A stretch of DNA of 9,018 bases, from contig JALOTM010000022.1 in NCBI GenBank assembly GCA_025457905.1, positions 1 through 9,018 of the forward strand, given 5' to 3'. Shown here piece after piece: positions 1 to 6,375 of the stretch; positions within the stretch are counted from its first letter, which is position 1; every line of letters starts with the position of its first letter. The notes under the pieces are model-generated. The model was not told where the DNA came from. It saw only the letters and a program-made list of their open reading frames with translations, and made no database searches. The stretch is from Methanomassiliicoccales archaeon (GTDB lineage Archaea; Thermoplasmatota; Thermoplasmata; Methanomassiliicoccales; UBA472). A program made the translations under genes and the position numbers.

Positions 1-381
1 GTTCTTGTTGAAGAGGGAGAAGAGGTAGATCGGAAGGGTGTCCGTCATGATGGGGATGCTCAGAAGGATGTAGAGCCCGAAGTACCAGGTCTTGGCCACG
101 AACTTCTCCATCAGGTCCACGAACCAGGCGAAGAACTTGAAGCGCCGCGACCATCGGTGGATGGTCTTCTCCACCTTGAGGCCGAGATAGAAGACGATGA
201 TGCATCCCGTGGCCTTCCCGGCGGCCACGATGAAGGATTTGGTCAGTATCCCCAGGGACGGGGCCAGGAACAGACCGAACTCCACTGGTATGGGCAGGAT
301 GACGGCCGTGGCGATGGAGTAGAGGTACAGTACGACAGCATACTCCAATGGATTGTCTGCTAGCGATTGCAGGAACTCCAT
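1..381 (-). CDS. Partial multi-pass membrane protein, VTT/DedA-like (C-terminus beyond window)
   Basis: Reading the minus strand from ATG at 381-379 gives 127 open codons that run off the left edge, so only the N-terminal part is present. Hydrophobic stretches lie at about residues 13-42, 44-70 and 100-124. A conserved-looking loop ILPIPVEFGLFLAP (28-41) and a glycine/alanine-rich helix start (AAGKATG, 53-59) followed by a Tyr-Leu-Gly resemble the re-entrant loop and helix of VTT/DedA (SNARE-associated) membrane proteins, which move lipids or ions across membranes. That family assignment is inference from general appearance. A GTG at 402-400, seven codons upstream in frame, is an alternative start; an in-frame TAG lies a few codons before it. 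Neither start has a clear ribosome binding site. The gene is divergent from the 198-residue protein gene. Confidence 0.72.
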   Translation of the reverse strand, partial: MEFLQSLADNPLEYAVVLYLYSIATAVILPIPVEFGLFLAPSLGILTKSFIVAAGKATGCIIVFYLGLKVEKTIHRWSRRFKFFAWFVDLMEKFVAKTWYFGLYILLSIPIMTDTLPIYLFSLFNKN

Positions 382-402
382 CAGGATGCTCGCGAAGTCC
401 AC

Positions 403-572
403 GTCAGCGCATGACGGGTGCTACAGAAAAAGGTTTGTTTCTGACGATGGTCAGCCGGAGTGATGCTTGGAGCTGGGCTCATGACCCCTATCCAGCATGC
501 TCGGCCGGTCAGCAATCTTTTTATGGTCGAAGTGGGATAATCCCCATTCAGTATTGGAAGGGGATTTTGAAC
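403..572. other. Divergent intergenic region
   Basis: This stretch of about 170 bp separates the divergently transcribed membrane protein (minus) and the unknown 198-residue protein (plus). A plus-strand reading frame stays open through it, but the TATA-like box inside it and the purine-rich GGAAGGGG just before the ATG at 573 argue that it is non-coding. I see no RNA gene in it. The start signals of both genes must lie here. Confidence 0.55.
517..526 (+). promoter_or_regulatory. TATA-like box for the 198-residue protein gene
   Basis: The A/T-rich element CTTTTTATGG stands out from GC-rich surroundings. Archaeal transcription normally starts about 25 nt downstream of the TATA centre, which would be near 547 and leave a leader of roughly 26 nt before the ATG at 573. 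The reverse complement is also A/T rich, so a role for the divergent gene cannot be excluded. Confidence 0.45.
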
Positions 573-1169
573 ATGGGAGACAAGGATTGGTTCGCGGAGC
601 TGGACGCCGAGCTCCAAAAGCAGACCGAGTCCATCACCAAGGACCTGGCCGAGATGAACAATCAGAAGCGCCTTCTTAACAAGACCCTCATCGAGGACCT
701 CTGGAAGATATTCATGCGCTTCGGCAAGATCAATGTCAACATGACCATGGAGCCGTCGCACGAGGCCTTCGCCCTGTTCGAGGTCTACCCGGACGTCTGG
801 CACTTCAAGGAGGGGTTCAACTTCGCGGCGGTCAACAGCCTGCAGCTCGTGGACCGCACCAGCGACCAGGGCCGAATGGGCGATTCCTTGAAGGTCTGGT
901 ACTATTCCGTGGACTCCACGCCTCATATCCGCATGATCTTCGAGTACTGCGAGGGCGAGCACTATTACAAGTACGCGGGGTGGAAGCGCATCTTCGCCCA
1001 GTTCGTGGTCTATGATGCCCCGGTCAACAAGGCCGAGGTCGTGAAGCTGCATGAGAAGATGGGCGACGTGGTCAAGGTCTGGTATGAGAGCCATCTGCGC
1101 CGCAACCGGGACATAATCATAAAGCACCTCAAGGAGAACTACGAGAGGGGCGAGACGTTCACCGAATAG
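573..1169 (+). CDS. Uncharacterised 198-residue soluble protein with N-terminal coiled coil
   Basis: I do not recognise this protein. It has no signal peptide or membrane segment. Residues about 5-40 are charged and heptad-like, suggesting a short coiled coil. The remainder is mixed and unusually rich in aromatics (for example VWYYS at 108-112, HYYKYAGW at 130-137, VWYESH at 169-174), with repeated Lys-Val-Trp-Tyr motifs, and looks like a folded alpha/beta domain. The ATG at 573 was chosen over in-frame starts upstream because GGAAGGGG precedes it by about ten bases and a TATA-like box lies at 517-526; the upstream extension looks non-coding in composition. It is on the same strand as the RPA operon, 112 bp ahead, but that operon has its own promoter. 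The function cannot be inferred. It may be a lineage-restricted archaeal family. Confidence 0.8.
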   Translation: MGDKDWFAELDAELQKQTESITKDLAEMNNQKRLLNKTLIEDLWKIFMRFGKINVNMTMEPSHEAFALFEVYPDVWHFKEGFNFAAVNSLQLVDRTSDQGRMGDSLKVWYYSVDSTPHIRMIFEYCEGEHYYKYAGWKRIFAQFVVYDAPVNKAEVVKLHEKMGDVVKVWYESHLRRNRDIIIKHLKENYERGETFTE

Positions 1170-1193
1170 GCCCTTCCCCTCCCCTTCCCTGCT

Positions 1194-1218
1194 CAGGGGG
1201 CACTTTCGAGCACCCCTG
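1194..1218 (+). repeat. Inverted repeat downstream of the 198-residue protein gene
   Basis: CAGGGG (1194-1199) and CCCCTG (1213-1218) can form a 6-bp stem with a 13-nt loop. It follows a pyrimidine-only tract (1171-1190) just after the stop codon and precedes the A/T-rich RPA promoter, whose CTTTT begins about nine bases later. It could help end the upstream transcript, but no long T run follows directly, so the assignment as a terminator is weak. Confidence 0.3.
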
Positions 1219-1226
1219 GTATCATA

Positions 1227-1235
1227 CTTTTAAAG
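1227..1235 (+). promoter_or_regulatory. TATA box of the RPA operon
   Basis: The palindromic element CTTTTAAAG is embedded in an A/T-rich patch. Transcription would be expected to start near 1257, giving a leader of about 25 nt. A ribosome binding site, GAGG at 1271-1274, lies seven bases before the ATG at 1282. The element is visible in the sequence; its use is inferred from spacing. Confidence 0.6.
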
Positions 1236-1281
1236 CGTATTTTGATTAGGTCCGCAGGGCTAGTGCCCACGAGGTTTAACC

Positions 1282-2610
1282 ATGGAGAAGCAAGAGCTCG
1301 CACCCCATGTGACGGAGATATCCCGGGTGCTCGGTAACAAGGTCAGCGAGGAGCAGATCGCCAAGGAGCTGGACACGTACCTGAACCTGTACAGGGTTTC
1401 TCTTGAGACGGCCAAGCGCTCGGTGGTCCGGAAGCTGGGAGGGGACCCCAACGCCCTCAACCGCGGGTCGCAGAAGAAACTGTCCGAGGTCTCAGGCACG
1501 GAGCAGAACGTGGATTTGCTGGTGAAGGTCCTTTCCGCGAACCGCAAGGAGATAGAGCAGAACGGCGAGGTCCGCACGCTCATCTACGGCCTGATGGCCG
1601 ATGAGACGGGCACCCTGCCCTACACCGCCTGGGACGCGGACCGGTTCCAGCTGGAGAGGGGACAGGTACTCCTGGTGCGCAATGCGTATTCTAAGGAATG
1701 GAACGGCAAGCCCCAGCTGAACCTTGGCACCAGGGCCACGATCGAGCAGCAGCCCCAGGATGCCGTTAAGCTGCCGGAGGGCATGGACGTGCCGGTCTAC
1801 GGGCCCTCCGTGGCCAAGGTCGCCGATCTGCAGGAGGGGATGAACAGCGTGACCATCACTGCCAAGGTCCTGCAGGTGGAGACCAGGAAGATAGAGACTC
1901 AGGATGGGCCCAAGACCGTGTACTCGGGTATGATGGCGGACGAGACCGGAAGGGTGCAGTTCTCCTCTTGGCATGATTTCAATTTGAAGAAGGACGAGGT
2001 GGTGCGCATCCAGGGCGCGTATGTGCGCTCCTGGCGCGGCATCCCCCAGCTCAATTTCGGCGAGAGAGGGTTGGTGGAGCGCGTCCCTGGGCACTTCCCA
2101 GCGGACCTGGACCTCTACCGGAGCAATCCCCGCAGCATAGATGAGCTGGAGAGGGTGGGGGGCGCCTTCGACGTGCTGGTGCTAGGCACCGTGGTGGACA
2201 TCAAGAAGGGCAGCGGCCTCATCCAGAGATGCCCTCAATGCAACCGCCTGGTGCAGAACAAGCTCTGCCGCCTGCATGGGAAGGTCGAGGGCCAGTACGA
2301 CCTCAGGATCAAGGCCGTGGTGGACGACGGGGCAGGGGCCATAACCGCGGTGCTCAACAAGGAGATCACGGAGGAGCTTGTGGGCATCACCCTGGAGCAG
2401 GCCATAAAGGAGGCCAAGGAGGCCATGGACCCCGAGGTGGTCATGGAGAAGGTGGAGGAGCGCCTGTTGGCCAAGCCCATGGAGGTTCGGGGCAACGTCA
2501 TCAGCGATGACTACGGGCTGATGATGATCGTCTCCGAGGCCCGCCTGTCCGTGCCAGAGGTGCGGAACGAAGCGGCCCGCCTCCTCGCCGAGCTGGAGGG
2601 GTCGCAATGA
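1282..2610 (+). CDS. rpa: Replication protein A (single-stranded DNA-binding, three OB folds, zinc finger)
   Basis: This is the archaeal RPA large-subunit type (COG1599), which coats single-stranded DNA during replication, repair and recombination. The 442 residues comprise a helical N-terminal region (1-65), OB fold 1 (about 75-157), OB fold 2 (about 185-268) and a third OB fold (about 290-425) carrying a zinc finger with ligands C317, C320, C329 and H332, the C-X2-C-X8-C-X2-H pattern known from euryarchaeal RPAs. OB1 and OB2 are clearly duplicated: both have MADETG (105-110 and 218-223) followed by a Trp-containing strand and PQLN(L/F)G (144-149 and 255-260). The start has GAGG seven bases upstream and a TATA box at 1227-1235. 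The stop overlaps the next start in ATGA, indicating translational coupling. Length and domain order fit a complete, functional protein. Confidence 0.95.
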   Translation: MEKQELAPHVTEISRVLGNKVSEEQIAKELDTYLNLYRVSLETAKRSVVRKLGGDPNALNRGSQKKLSEVSGTEQNVDLLVKVLSANRKEIEQNGEVRTLIYGLMADETGTLPYTAWDADRFQLERGQVLLVRNAYSKEWNGKPQLNLGTRATIEQQPQDAVKLPEGMDVPVYGPSVAKVADLQEGMNSVTITAKVLQVETRKIETQDGPKTVYSGMMADETGRVQFSSWHDFNLKKDEVVRIQGAYVRSWRGIPQLNFGERGLVERVPGHFPADLDLYRSNPRSIDELERVGGAFDVLVLGTVVDIKKGSGLIQRCPQCNRLVQNKLCRLHGKVEGQYDLRIKAVVDDGAGAITAVLNKEITEELVGITLEQAIKEAKEAMDPEVVMEKVEERLLAKPMEVRGNVISDDYGLMMIVSEARLSVPEVRNEAARLLAELEGSQ

Positions 2611-3509
2611 TCGGCCGCGAGGTGGCCTGGCGCATCTTCGCCGCGGAGTACAACCAGTCCAGGTTGGAGATAAAGGGCGAGGGCGAGAGGGCGCCCTCCT
2701 ACATCGTCTCGCCGTTGGGCGCCATGGTGAACCGCGTCTTCATCGTGGGCGTTCTAACGGACCTCGATAACATCGGGACCGGTGACGAGCCGCTCTGGCG
2801 CGGGCGCCTGCAGGATCCCACCGGCAACTTCTACATCTCCTCTGGCCAATACCAGCCGGAGGCCACGGCCGCACTCTCCAAGATGGAGCCCCCGGCCTTC
2901 GTGGCCGTGGTGGGGAAGACCCGCACCTACTCCCCTGAGGAGGGCACCATGTACGTGTCCATCCGCCCCGAGAGGGTGCGCATCGTCGAGGCCAGGGAGA
3001 GGGACCACTGGGTCCTGGAGACCTGCAAGGCCACGCTGCGCCGCATCGACGCCATGTCCGAGGCCAAGCAGATGGCCGCCCCCACCGTCGATGAGCTGGC
3101 CAGGCTGGGCAACACCCCCCTGCTGGCCGAGGGTGTGGTCAAGGCCGTCGGCCATTACCCGGACGTGGACCTGCAGCGTTATAGAGGTATGGTGGTGGAC
3201 GCGCTCAAGTTCCTCCTGCCGGAGTACCAGTCCGAGCTGGAGACCGAGATGCCTGCCGCCGCTGCGGAGAGACCGGAGGAGATCGAGGACGATGAGGAGG
3301 CCGAGGCCGCGGCGGAGGCCAAGGAGGAGAAGGTACTGGCCATCATAACCAGGCTGGACAAGACCGGGAAGGGCGCAGCCTGGGACGAGATCGTGGACGA
3401 GGTCAGGCGCATCGGCTTGGACAAGACCGCTCTGGAGGAGGTCACCAACTCGCTGCTGGACAAGGGCCTGATCTACGAGCCGGTGCTGGGGAGGATGAAG
3501 CGCATCTAG
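2607..3509 (+). CDS. RPA-associated protein (COG3390 type; OB fold plus winged helix)
   Basis: This second gene of the RPA operon encodes 300 residues. Residues about 40-130 form an OB fold that includes RGRLQDPTGNFYISSGQY (65-82) and ends in a basic strand. A helical middle (131-210) leads into an Ala/Glu-rich acidic linker (about 212-242), and the last 60 residues look like a winged helix, as at the C-terminus of eukaryotic RPA32. The family (COG3390, called RPA-associated protein or Rpap in haloarchaea) is encoded beside RPA and works with it on single-stranded DNA; a protein-binding role for the winged helix is inferred by analogy. The start ATG overlaps the RPA stop (ATGA). The haloarchaeal third gene, an RPA-associated phosphoesterase, is absent. 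The stop at 3507-3509 is one base from the stop of the opposing gene. Confidence 0.9.
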   Translation: MIGREVAWRIFAAEYNQSRLEIKGEGERAPSYIVSPLGAMVNRVFIVGVLTDLDNIGTGDEPLWRGRLQDPTGNFYISSGQYQPEATAALSKMEPPAFVAVVGKTRTYSPEEGTMYVSIRPERVRIVEARERDHWVLETCKATLRRIDAMSEAKQMAAPTVDELARLGNTPLLAEGVVKAVGHYPDVDLQRYRGMVVDALKFLLPEYQSELETEMPAAAAERPEEIEDDEEAEAAAEAKEEKVLAIITRLDKTGKGAAWDEIVDEVRRIGLDKTALEEVTNSLLDKGLIYEPVLGRMKRI

Positions 3510-3510
3510 T

Positions 3511-4041
3511 TCAAGGGAACTCCCGACGCGAGGTGAGGAGGAGCACCAGTGCGATCAGCCCCATGAGCGACCCCTCGAAGAGGAGGACGCCGCCAGTGAA
3601 CAGCGCCATTATCGAGCCGATGACCGCCAGGGCGTAGTAGCGGCGCTTGATGGCGCACAACCCCCCCAGCATGGACATGGCCCCCGCGAACACCCAGAAC
3701 CCTGCCATGGCCATGATTATGGCGTCCAGGTTGGGCAGCTGGTCCTGGTACATCTCCTGGACCTCGGCCAACAGGTCGTCAGAGAACATAAGCACGAAGG
3801 CGGCCATGACGAAGCCGACGACCCCCGCCAGCATCAGGAGGATCCCTGCCCATAGAGGCTTGTTGGTCCTGGCCTGTTGGTTTGGTTGGTAGGTATGGTA
3901 GGGAGCGCCTGGATATGGATAGGATGAGGCGGGCTGGGCGCCCGCGATCGGCTGCCCGCACTTGGGGCAGAAGGTCACGCCGGGACGAAGGTACTCGCCG
4001 CAGCGGTAGCAGAAGTCCACTTTGGGGGGCTGCCCTTCCAT
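3511..4041 (-). CDS. Zinc-ribbon membrane protein, unknown function
   Basis: The 176-residue product starts with a short zinc ribbon, Cys at 11, 14, 25 and 28 (CYRCG then CPKCGQ), of the kind often found at the N-terminus of archaeal membrane proteins. A flexible Pro/Tyr/Gln-rich linker (about 35-60) follows, then about four hydrophobic helices (63-86, 106-129, 135-150, 152-170). A charged, acidic loop (88-104) lies between the first two. No catalytic motif is visible, so the function is unknown. The ATG at 4041 is preferred because the zinc ribbon begins right after it and the upstream in-frame extension is Arg/Gly-rich and runs into the preceding gene. A T6 tract centred about 25 nt upstream could be a poor TATA box giving a leaderless message. 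The gene lies 47 bp behind the four-helix protein gene and may be co-transcribed with it. Confidence 0.85.
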   Translation of the reverse strand: MEGQPPKVDFCYRCGEYLRPGVTFCPKCGQPIAGAQPASSYPYPGAPYHTYQPNQQARTNKPLWAGILLMLAGVVGFVMAAFVLMFSDDLLAEVQEMYQDQLPNLDAIIMAMAGFWVFAGAMSMLGGLCAIKRRYYALAVIGSIMALFTGGVLLFEGSLMGLIALVLLLTSRREFP

Positions 4042-4063
4042 ACGGCTAGATGCCCTCGCGCGC

Positions 4064-4069
4064 AAAAAA
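4064..4069 (-). terminator. T6 tract between two membrane protein genes
   Basis: On the minus strand the tract reads TTTTTT, 20 bases after the stop of the four-helix protein. Short T runs terminate transcription in archaea, so it may reduce readthrough. It is also placed about 25 nt before the next ATG and could serve as a weak TATA element instead. The two roles cannot be told apart from the sequence. Confidence 0.3.
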
Positions 4070-4088
4070 CCTTGCCCCTCGATGCCGC

Positions 4089-4820
4089 TCAGCGCGAGCC
4101 CTCGGCGGAAAGGAGCTCGTCCTCTGCCGCCCATTGGGCCCTGAAGTGGGCGTTGGTCTCCTCGATGAGGAAGCGGTACCAGAGGGCCAGGAGCGGGAAG
4201 AGGAGGAGCGCGCCCAAGGCCCAGGCTGCATAGGAACGGGGGCGGATGACTGGTTCGGCGGGGATGGAAGCCCTGCCGCCCGACTGCGACACGGAGGCGT
4301 GCTCGCGCATGAAGGCCACGTAGTCATCTTCGTGCAGAGGAGGCGCCCGGGTCAGATGGTAGAGGTAGTAGAACTCGAAGGGAAAGCCGACCAGCGGAAG
4401 CACGGACATGGTGGAGAACAGGGCGCTGGGAAGCCTCTCATGGCTCTTGGCGACATCGTCGAGGTCTTCCAGGCCTTTGGTCGGCGCACGGTTCTTCCTT
4501 GCCCTCTCGATGAGGGCCTGGCGCAGCATGGCCTCTCGCTCGAAGTGGCCCCGCAGACGGCGAAGGAGCTTGAAGTTGAGGACGGCCATGAAGCAGAACC
4601 CGGCCGTGTACATCAGGACATAGCCCAGGGCCCATCCGCCCGTCCCCGGGACGAAGAGGAGGACGGAAACGAGGGCCAGCAGACCGGCCACGACCCCTAT
4701 GGATGGCAGAAGGGTCCACCAACCTACGATGAGCTCGTCAGTCCGCGCCCTTGAGGCCACGGCCTCGCCGATGGACGCCGTTGAGCGAGGCTCTGCTCTG
4801 CTGTCTTCGGGGTCGGACAT
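4089..4820 (-). CDS. Four-helix membrane protein, unknown function
   Basis: The 243-residue product has a polar N-terminal tail (1-28), then hydrophobic helices at about 31-57 and 63-85, a basic amphipathic stretch (86-112, with LLRRLRGHFERE at 85-96), an acidic segment, a third helix near 131-155, a soluble loop (157-195) and a fourth helix near 197-219, ending in a charged tail. The layout, two helix pairs joined by a basic helix, recalls small archaeal four-helix proteins such as the DUF4234 type, but I cannot assign a family. The start at 4820 is chosen because the reading frame upstream overlaps the MEMO gene and is low-complexity; CCAAGG and a more distant GGAG precede the ATG. It follows the MEMO stop by 53 bp, with an A/T-rich element at 4857-4866 that could be its own promoter. 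Confidence 0.8.
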   Translation of the reverse strand: MSDPEDSRAEPRSTASIGEAVASRARTDELIVGWWTLLPSIGVVAGLLALVSVLLFVPGTGGWALGYVLMYTAGFCFMAVLNFKLLRRLRGHFEREAMLRQALIERARKNRAPTKGLEDLDDVAKSHERLPSALFSTMSVLPLVGFPFEFYYLYHLTRAPPLHEDDYVAFMREHASVSQSGGRASIPAEPVIRPRSYAAWALGALLLFPLLALWYRFLIEETNAHFRAQWAAEDELLSAEGSR

Positions 4821-4856
4821 CCTTGGACCCGCTCCGGAGGGGAGAGAGCTTCCGCC

Positions 4857-4866
4857 TACAAAAATG
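4857..4866 (-). promoter_or_regulatory. Possible TATA-like element for the four-helix protein gene
   Basis: On the minus strand it reads CATTTTTGTA, directly downstream of the MEMO stop codon. A start of transcription near 4835 would give a leader of about 15 nt before the ATG at 4820. It is the only A/T-rich patch in this gap, but a weak match. Confidence 0.3.
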
Positions 4867-4873
4867 CGCCTGG

Positions 4874-5686
4874 TCAGCGACGCACCACGATGCCCGCATA
4901 GCCTACGACCTCCTGCATGGGGTGCACATCGCCGGAGGTCGCGTACTTCAGCAGCTCGGCCTCCTCCCCCTGGACTGCCTCCAGCATGGCCATGACCGGG
5001 CCGTAGCCGCACATGGAGACGTCCTTGGCCGTGACCGTGGCCTCCACGCCCTGTGCGTCCAGGGCCACGATCCGGTCGATCACCGCCCGGTCCTGCCTCT
5101 CCGCGTGGTGCCTCGGGACGTAGTGCGAGAAGTCGCTGGAGGCCAGGACGATCACGTCCTTCCCCTGGCAGGCCTTGCGTAGGCGCGCGCCCAGGTCCTT
5201 GGCCGTCTCATAGTCCTGGAAGAGCATGGTCAGGGGCAGGAACTTGACCTCCCTCGAGAAGTACTGGATGAAGGGGACCTGCACCTCCACCGAATGCTCG
5301 TGCTGGTGGGCGGAGGGGTCCTCGTCCACGAAGCCCCGCAGCCGCTTCACCAGCTCCTTGTCGACCTGGCAGGTGCCCAGCGGGGTTACGAAGTCCTCGG
5401 AGGTCATGGCCACGCCCGACCCGATGCCATGGTGGTTGGGCCCGATGATCACGAAGGTCTCAGGGAACCCCCCCTTGGCGATGGCCCCGTAGACATGCGC
5501 GGCGACCGGCCCCGAGAACATGTAGCCGGCATGCGGCACCACCCCGCCGACTATCCTCCCGCGCGACCCGCCCAGGGAGGGCACCTCCCCTGGCCCGAGC
5601 GGGCTACGGAACGCGTCCTCGATCTGCTCCCTGAGCGCCTTCTCCTTGGAGGAGTAGAACTTGCCGGCCACGGCGGGATAGCGCAT
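4874..5686 (-). CDS. amrB: MEMO-family protein (AmmeMemoRadiSam system protein B)
   Basis: This 270-residue protein belongs to the MEMO family (COG1355), which shares the fold of class III extradiol dioxygenases and is conserved from archaea to humans; its biochemical role in archaea is not established. Family signatures are present in order: RYPAVAGKFY at the N-terminus (2-11), PHAGYMFSG (51-59), GPNHHG (82-87), EHSVEVQVPF (130-139), SSDFSHY (183-189) and MCGYGP (225-230). H52, H85 and C226 correspond to the two His and one Cys that bind metal in human MEMO1. The start at 5686 matches the usual family N-terminus; the frame runs open further upstream into rpsB but has no family similarity there. 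A TATA-like box at 5717-5725 suggests its own nearly leaderless transcript. The AMMECR1 and radical SAM partners found beside it in some genomes are not in this window. Confidence 0.94.
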   Translation of the reverse strand: MRYPAVAGKFYSSKEKALREQIEDAFRSPLGPGEVPSLGGSRGRIVGGVVPHAGYMFSGPVAAHVYGAIAKGGFPETFVIIGPNHHGIGSGVAMTSEDFVTPLGTCQVDKELVKRLRGFVDEDPSAHQHEHSVEVQVPFIQYFSREVKFLPLTMLFQDYETAKDLGARLRKACQGKDVIVLASSDFSHYVPRHHAERQDRAVIDRIVALDAQGVEATVTAKDVSMCGYGPVMAMLEAVQGEEAELLKYATSGDVHPMQEVVGYAGIVVRR

Positions 5687-5716
5687 GCTGACCGGTGAAA
5701 AACTAGAGAAATGGGG

Positions 5717-5725
5717 GTTAAAGAG
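5717..5725 (-). promoter_or_regulatory. TATA-like box upstream of the MEMO gene
   Basis: The minus strand reads CTCTTTAAC in the A/T-rich 59-bp gap after rpsB. A transcript would start near 5694, about eight bases before the ATG at 5686, so the message would be almost leaderless. This fits the lack of a clear ribosome binding site there. Readthrough from rpsB is also possible because no T run follows the rpsB stop. Confidence 0.4.
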
Positions 5726-5745
5726 TTTTTTGCTTAGCGCCCCTA

Positions 5746-6375
5746 TCACAGGGAGGCTTCGAAGTCGTCGATGGTCTTGGTGAAGGCCTCGTCCGTCGAG
5801 ATTACGCTTTTCTCCTTGAGCATCTCTCGGGTGAGCAGCCAATACACGCACGCCAGGGCGCGGCGGCCCTTGTTGTTCGTGGGTATGACCAGGTCGACGT
5901 TCCTGGTCTCGTTGTTGGCATCGCACAGGGCGATGATCGGTATGCCGACGTTCATCGCTTCCGCCATGGCCTGCTGGTCCGCGGCCGGGTCGGTGACGAC
6001 CAGGACCTCGGGCTCGGTGTACTGCGGAAGCCGGGGGTTGGTGAGCGACCCAGGGATGAACCTCCCTTCCTTGGTGGTCATGGCCCCGACGATGCTGGTG
6101 AACATCTTCACCGGCTTCTGGCCGTACTGCCTGGCCGAGACCACCATGATTCTTTCCGGCGTATAGCGCGCCAAGAACTTGGCGGCCGCGCGGATGCGCG
6201 CGTCGGTCTGCTTCACATCCAAGACGTACAGCCCGTCGGACCGCACCTTGAATATGAACTGCTTCATGTCAGCGCTCTTCTGCTGCGTGCCTATGTGAAC
6301 GCCGGAAGTGAGATAGACATCCTCTGGTACTAGCAAATCCACTTTCATCTCTTCGCTCATCAGCAACCCTTCCAT
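5746..6375 (-). CDS. rpsB: Small ribosomal subunit protein uS2 (archaeal S2P)
   Basis: A 209-residue archaeal-type uS2, part of the 30S subunit near the S1/S3 side of the head-body junction. Strong family motifs are [17 protein letters not shown] (27-43), [18 protein letters not shown] (45-62), the [11 protein letters not shown] segment (103-113), [10 protein letters not shown] (120-129) and [12 protein letters not shown] (164-175). Length is that of archaeal S2P, without the bacterial coiled-coil insertion. The ATG at 6375 shares one base with the rpoK stop (TAATG) and has GAGG five bases upstream; an in-frame ATG at 6360, preceded by GGAAGGG, matches the family N-terminus slightly better and cannot be excluded. 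The C-terminal extension (about residues 187-209) is acidic and less conserved. Translation is probably coupled to rpoK. Confidence 0.97.
   Translation of the reverse strand: MEGLLMSEEMKVDLLVPEDVYLTSGVHIGTQQKSADMKQFIFKVRSDGLYVLDVKQTDARIRAAAKFLARYTPERIMVVSARQYGQKPVKMFTSIVGAMTTKEGRFIPGSLTNPRLPQYTEPEVLVVTDPAADQQAMAEAMNVGIPIIALCDANNETRNVDLVIPTNNKGRRALACVYWLLTREMLKEKSVISTDEAFTKTIDDFEASL

Noticed and set aside
381..1127. Minus-strand frame of 248 codons opposite the 198-residue protein
   Set aside because: Leu/Val/His/Asp-rich antisense shadow. The plus frame has a promoter, ribosome binding site and natural protein composition, and the left-edge membrane protein uses a different minus frame.
1171..1190. 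Pyrimidine-only tract after the 198-residue protein gene as a terminator
   Set aside because: It is C-rich rather than a T run, so it does not match known archaeal termination signals; noted only as context for the nearby inverted repeat.
1492..2094. Minus-strand frame inside the RPA gene
   Set aside because: Antisense to a gene with unmistakable OB folds and zinc finger; composition is typical of a shadow frame.
2782..3348. Plus-strand frame of 188 codons within the RPA-associated gene
   Set aside because: Product is almost entirely Arg, Pro, Ser and Trp, an out-of-frame reading of GC-rich codons.
4050..4754. Plus-strand frame of 234 codons opposite the four-helix membrane protein
   Set aside because: Low-complexity Glu/Gly/Arg composition with no motif; the minus-strand frame shows clear membrane helices and fits between its neighbours.
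5687..5926. N-terminal extension of the MEMO frame into rpsB
   Set aside because: The extension overlaps rpsB, is rich in Arg/His/Gln and has no family similarity, while the family N-terminus begins exactly at the ATG at 5686.
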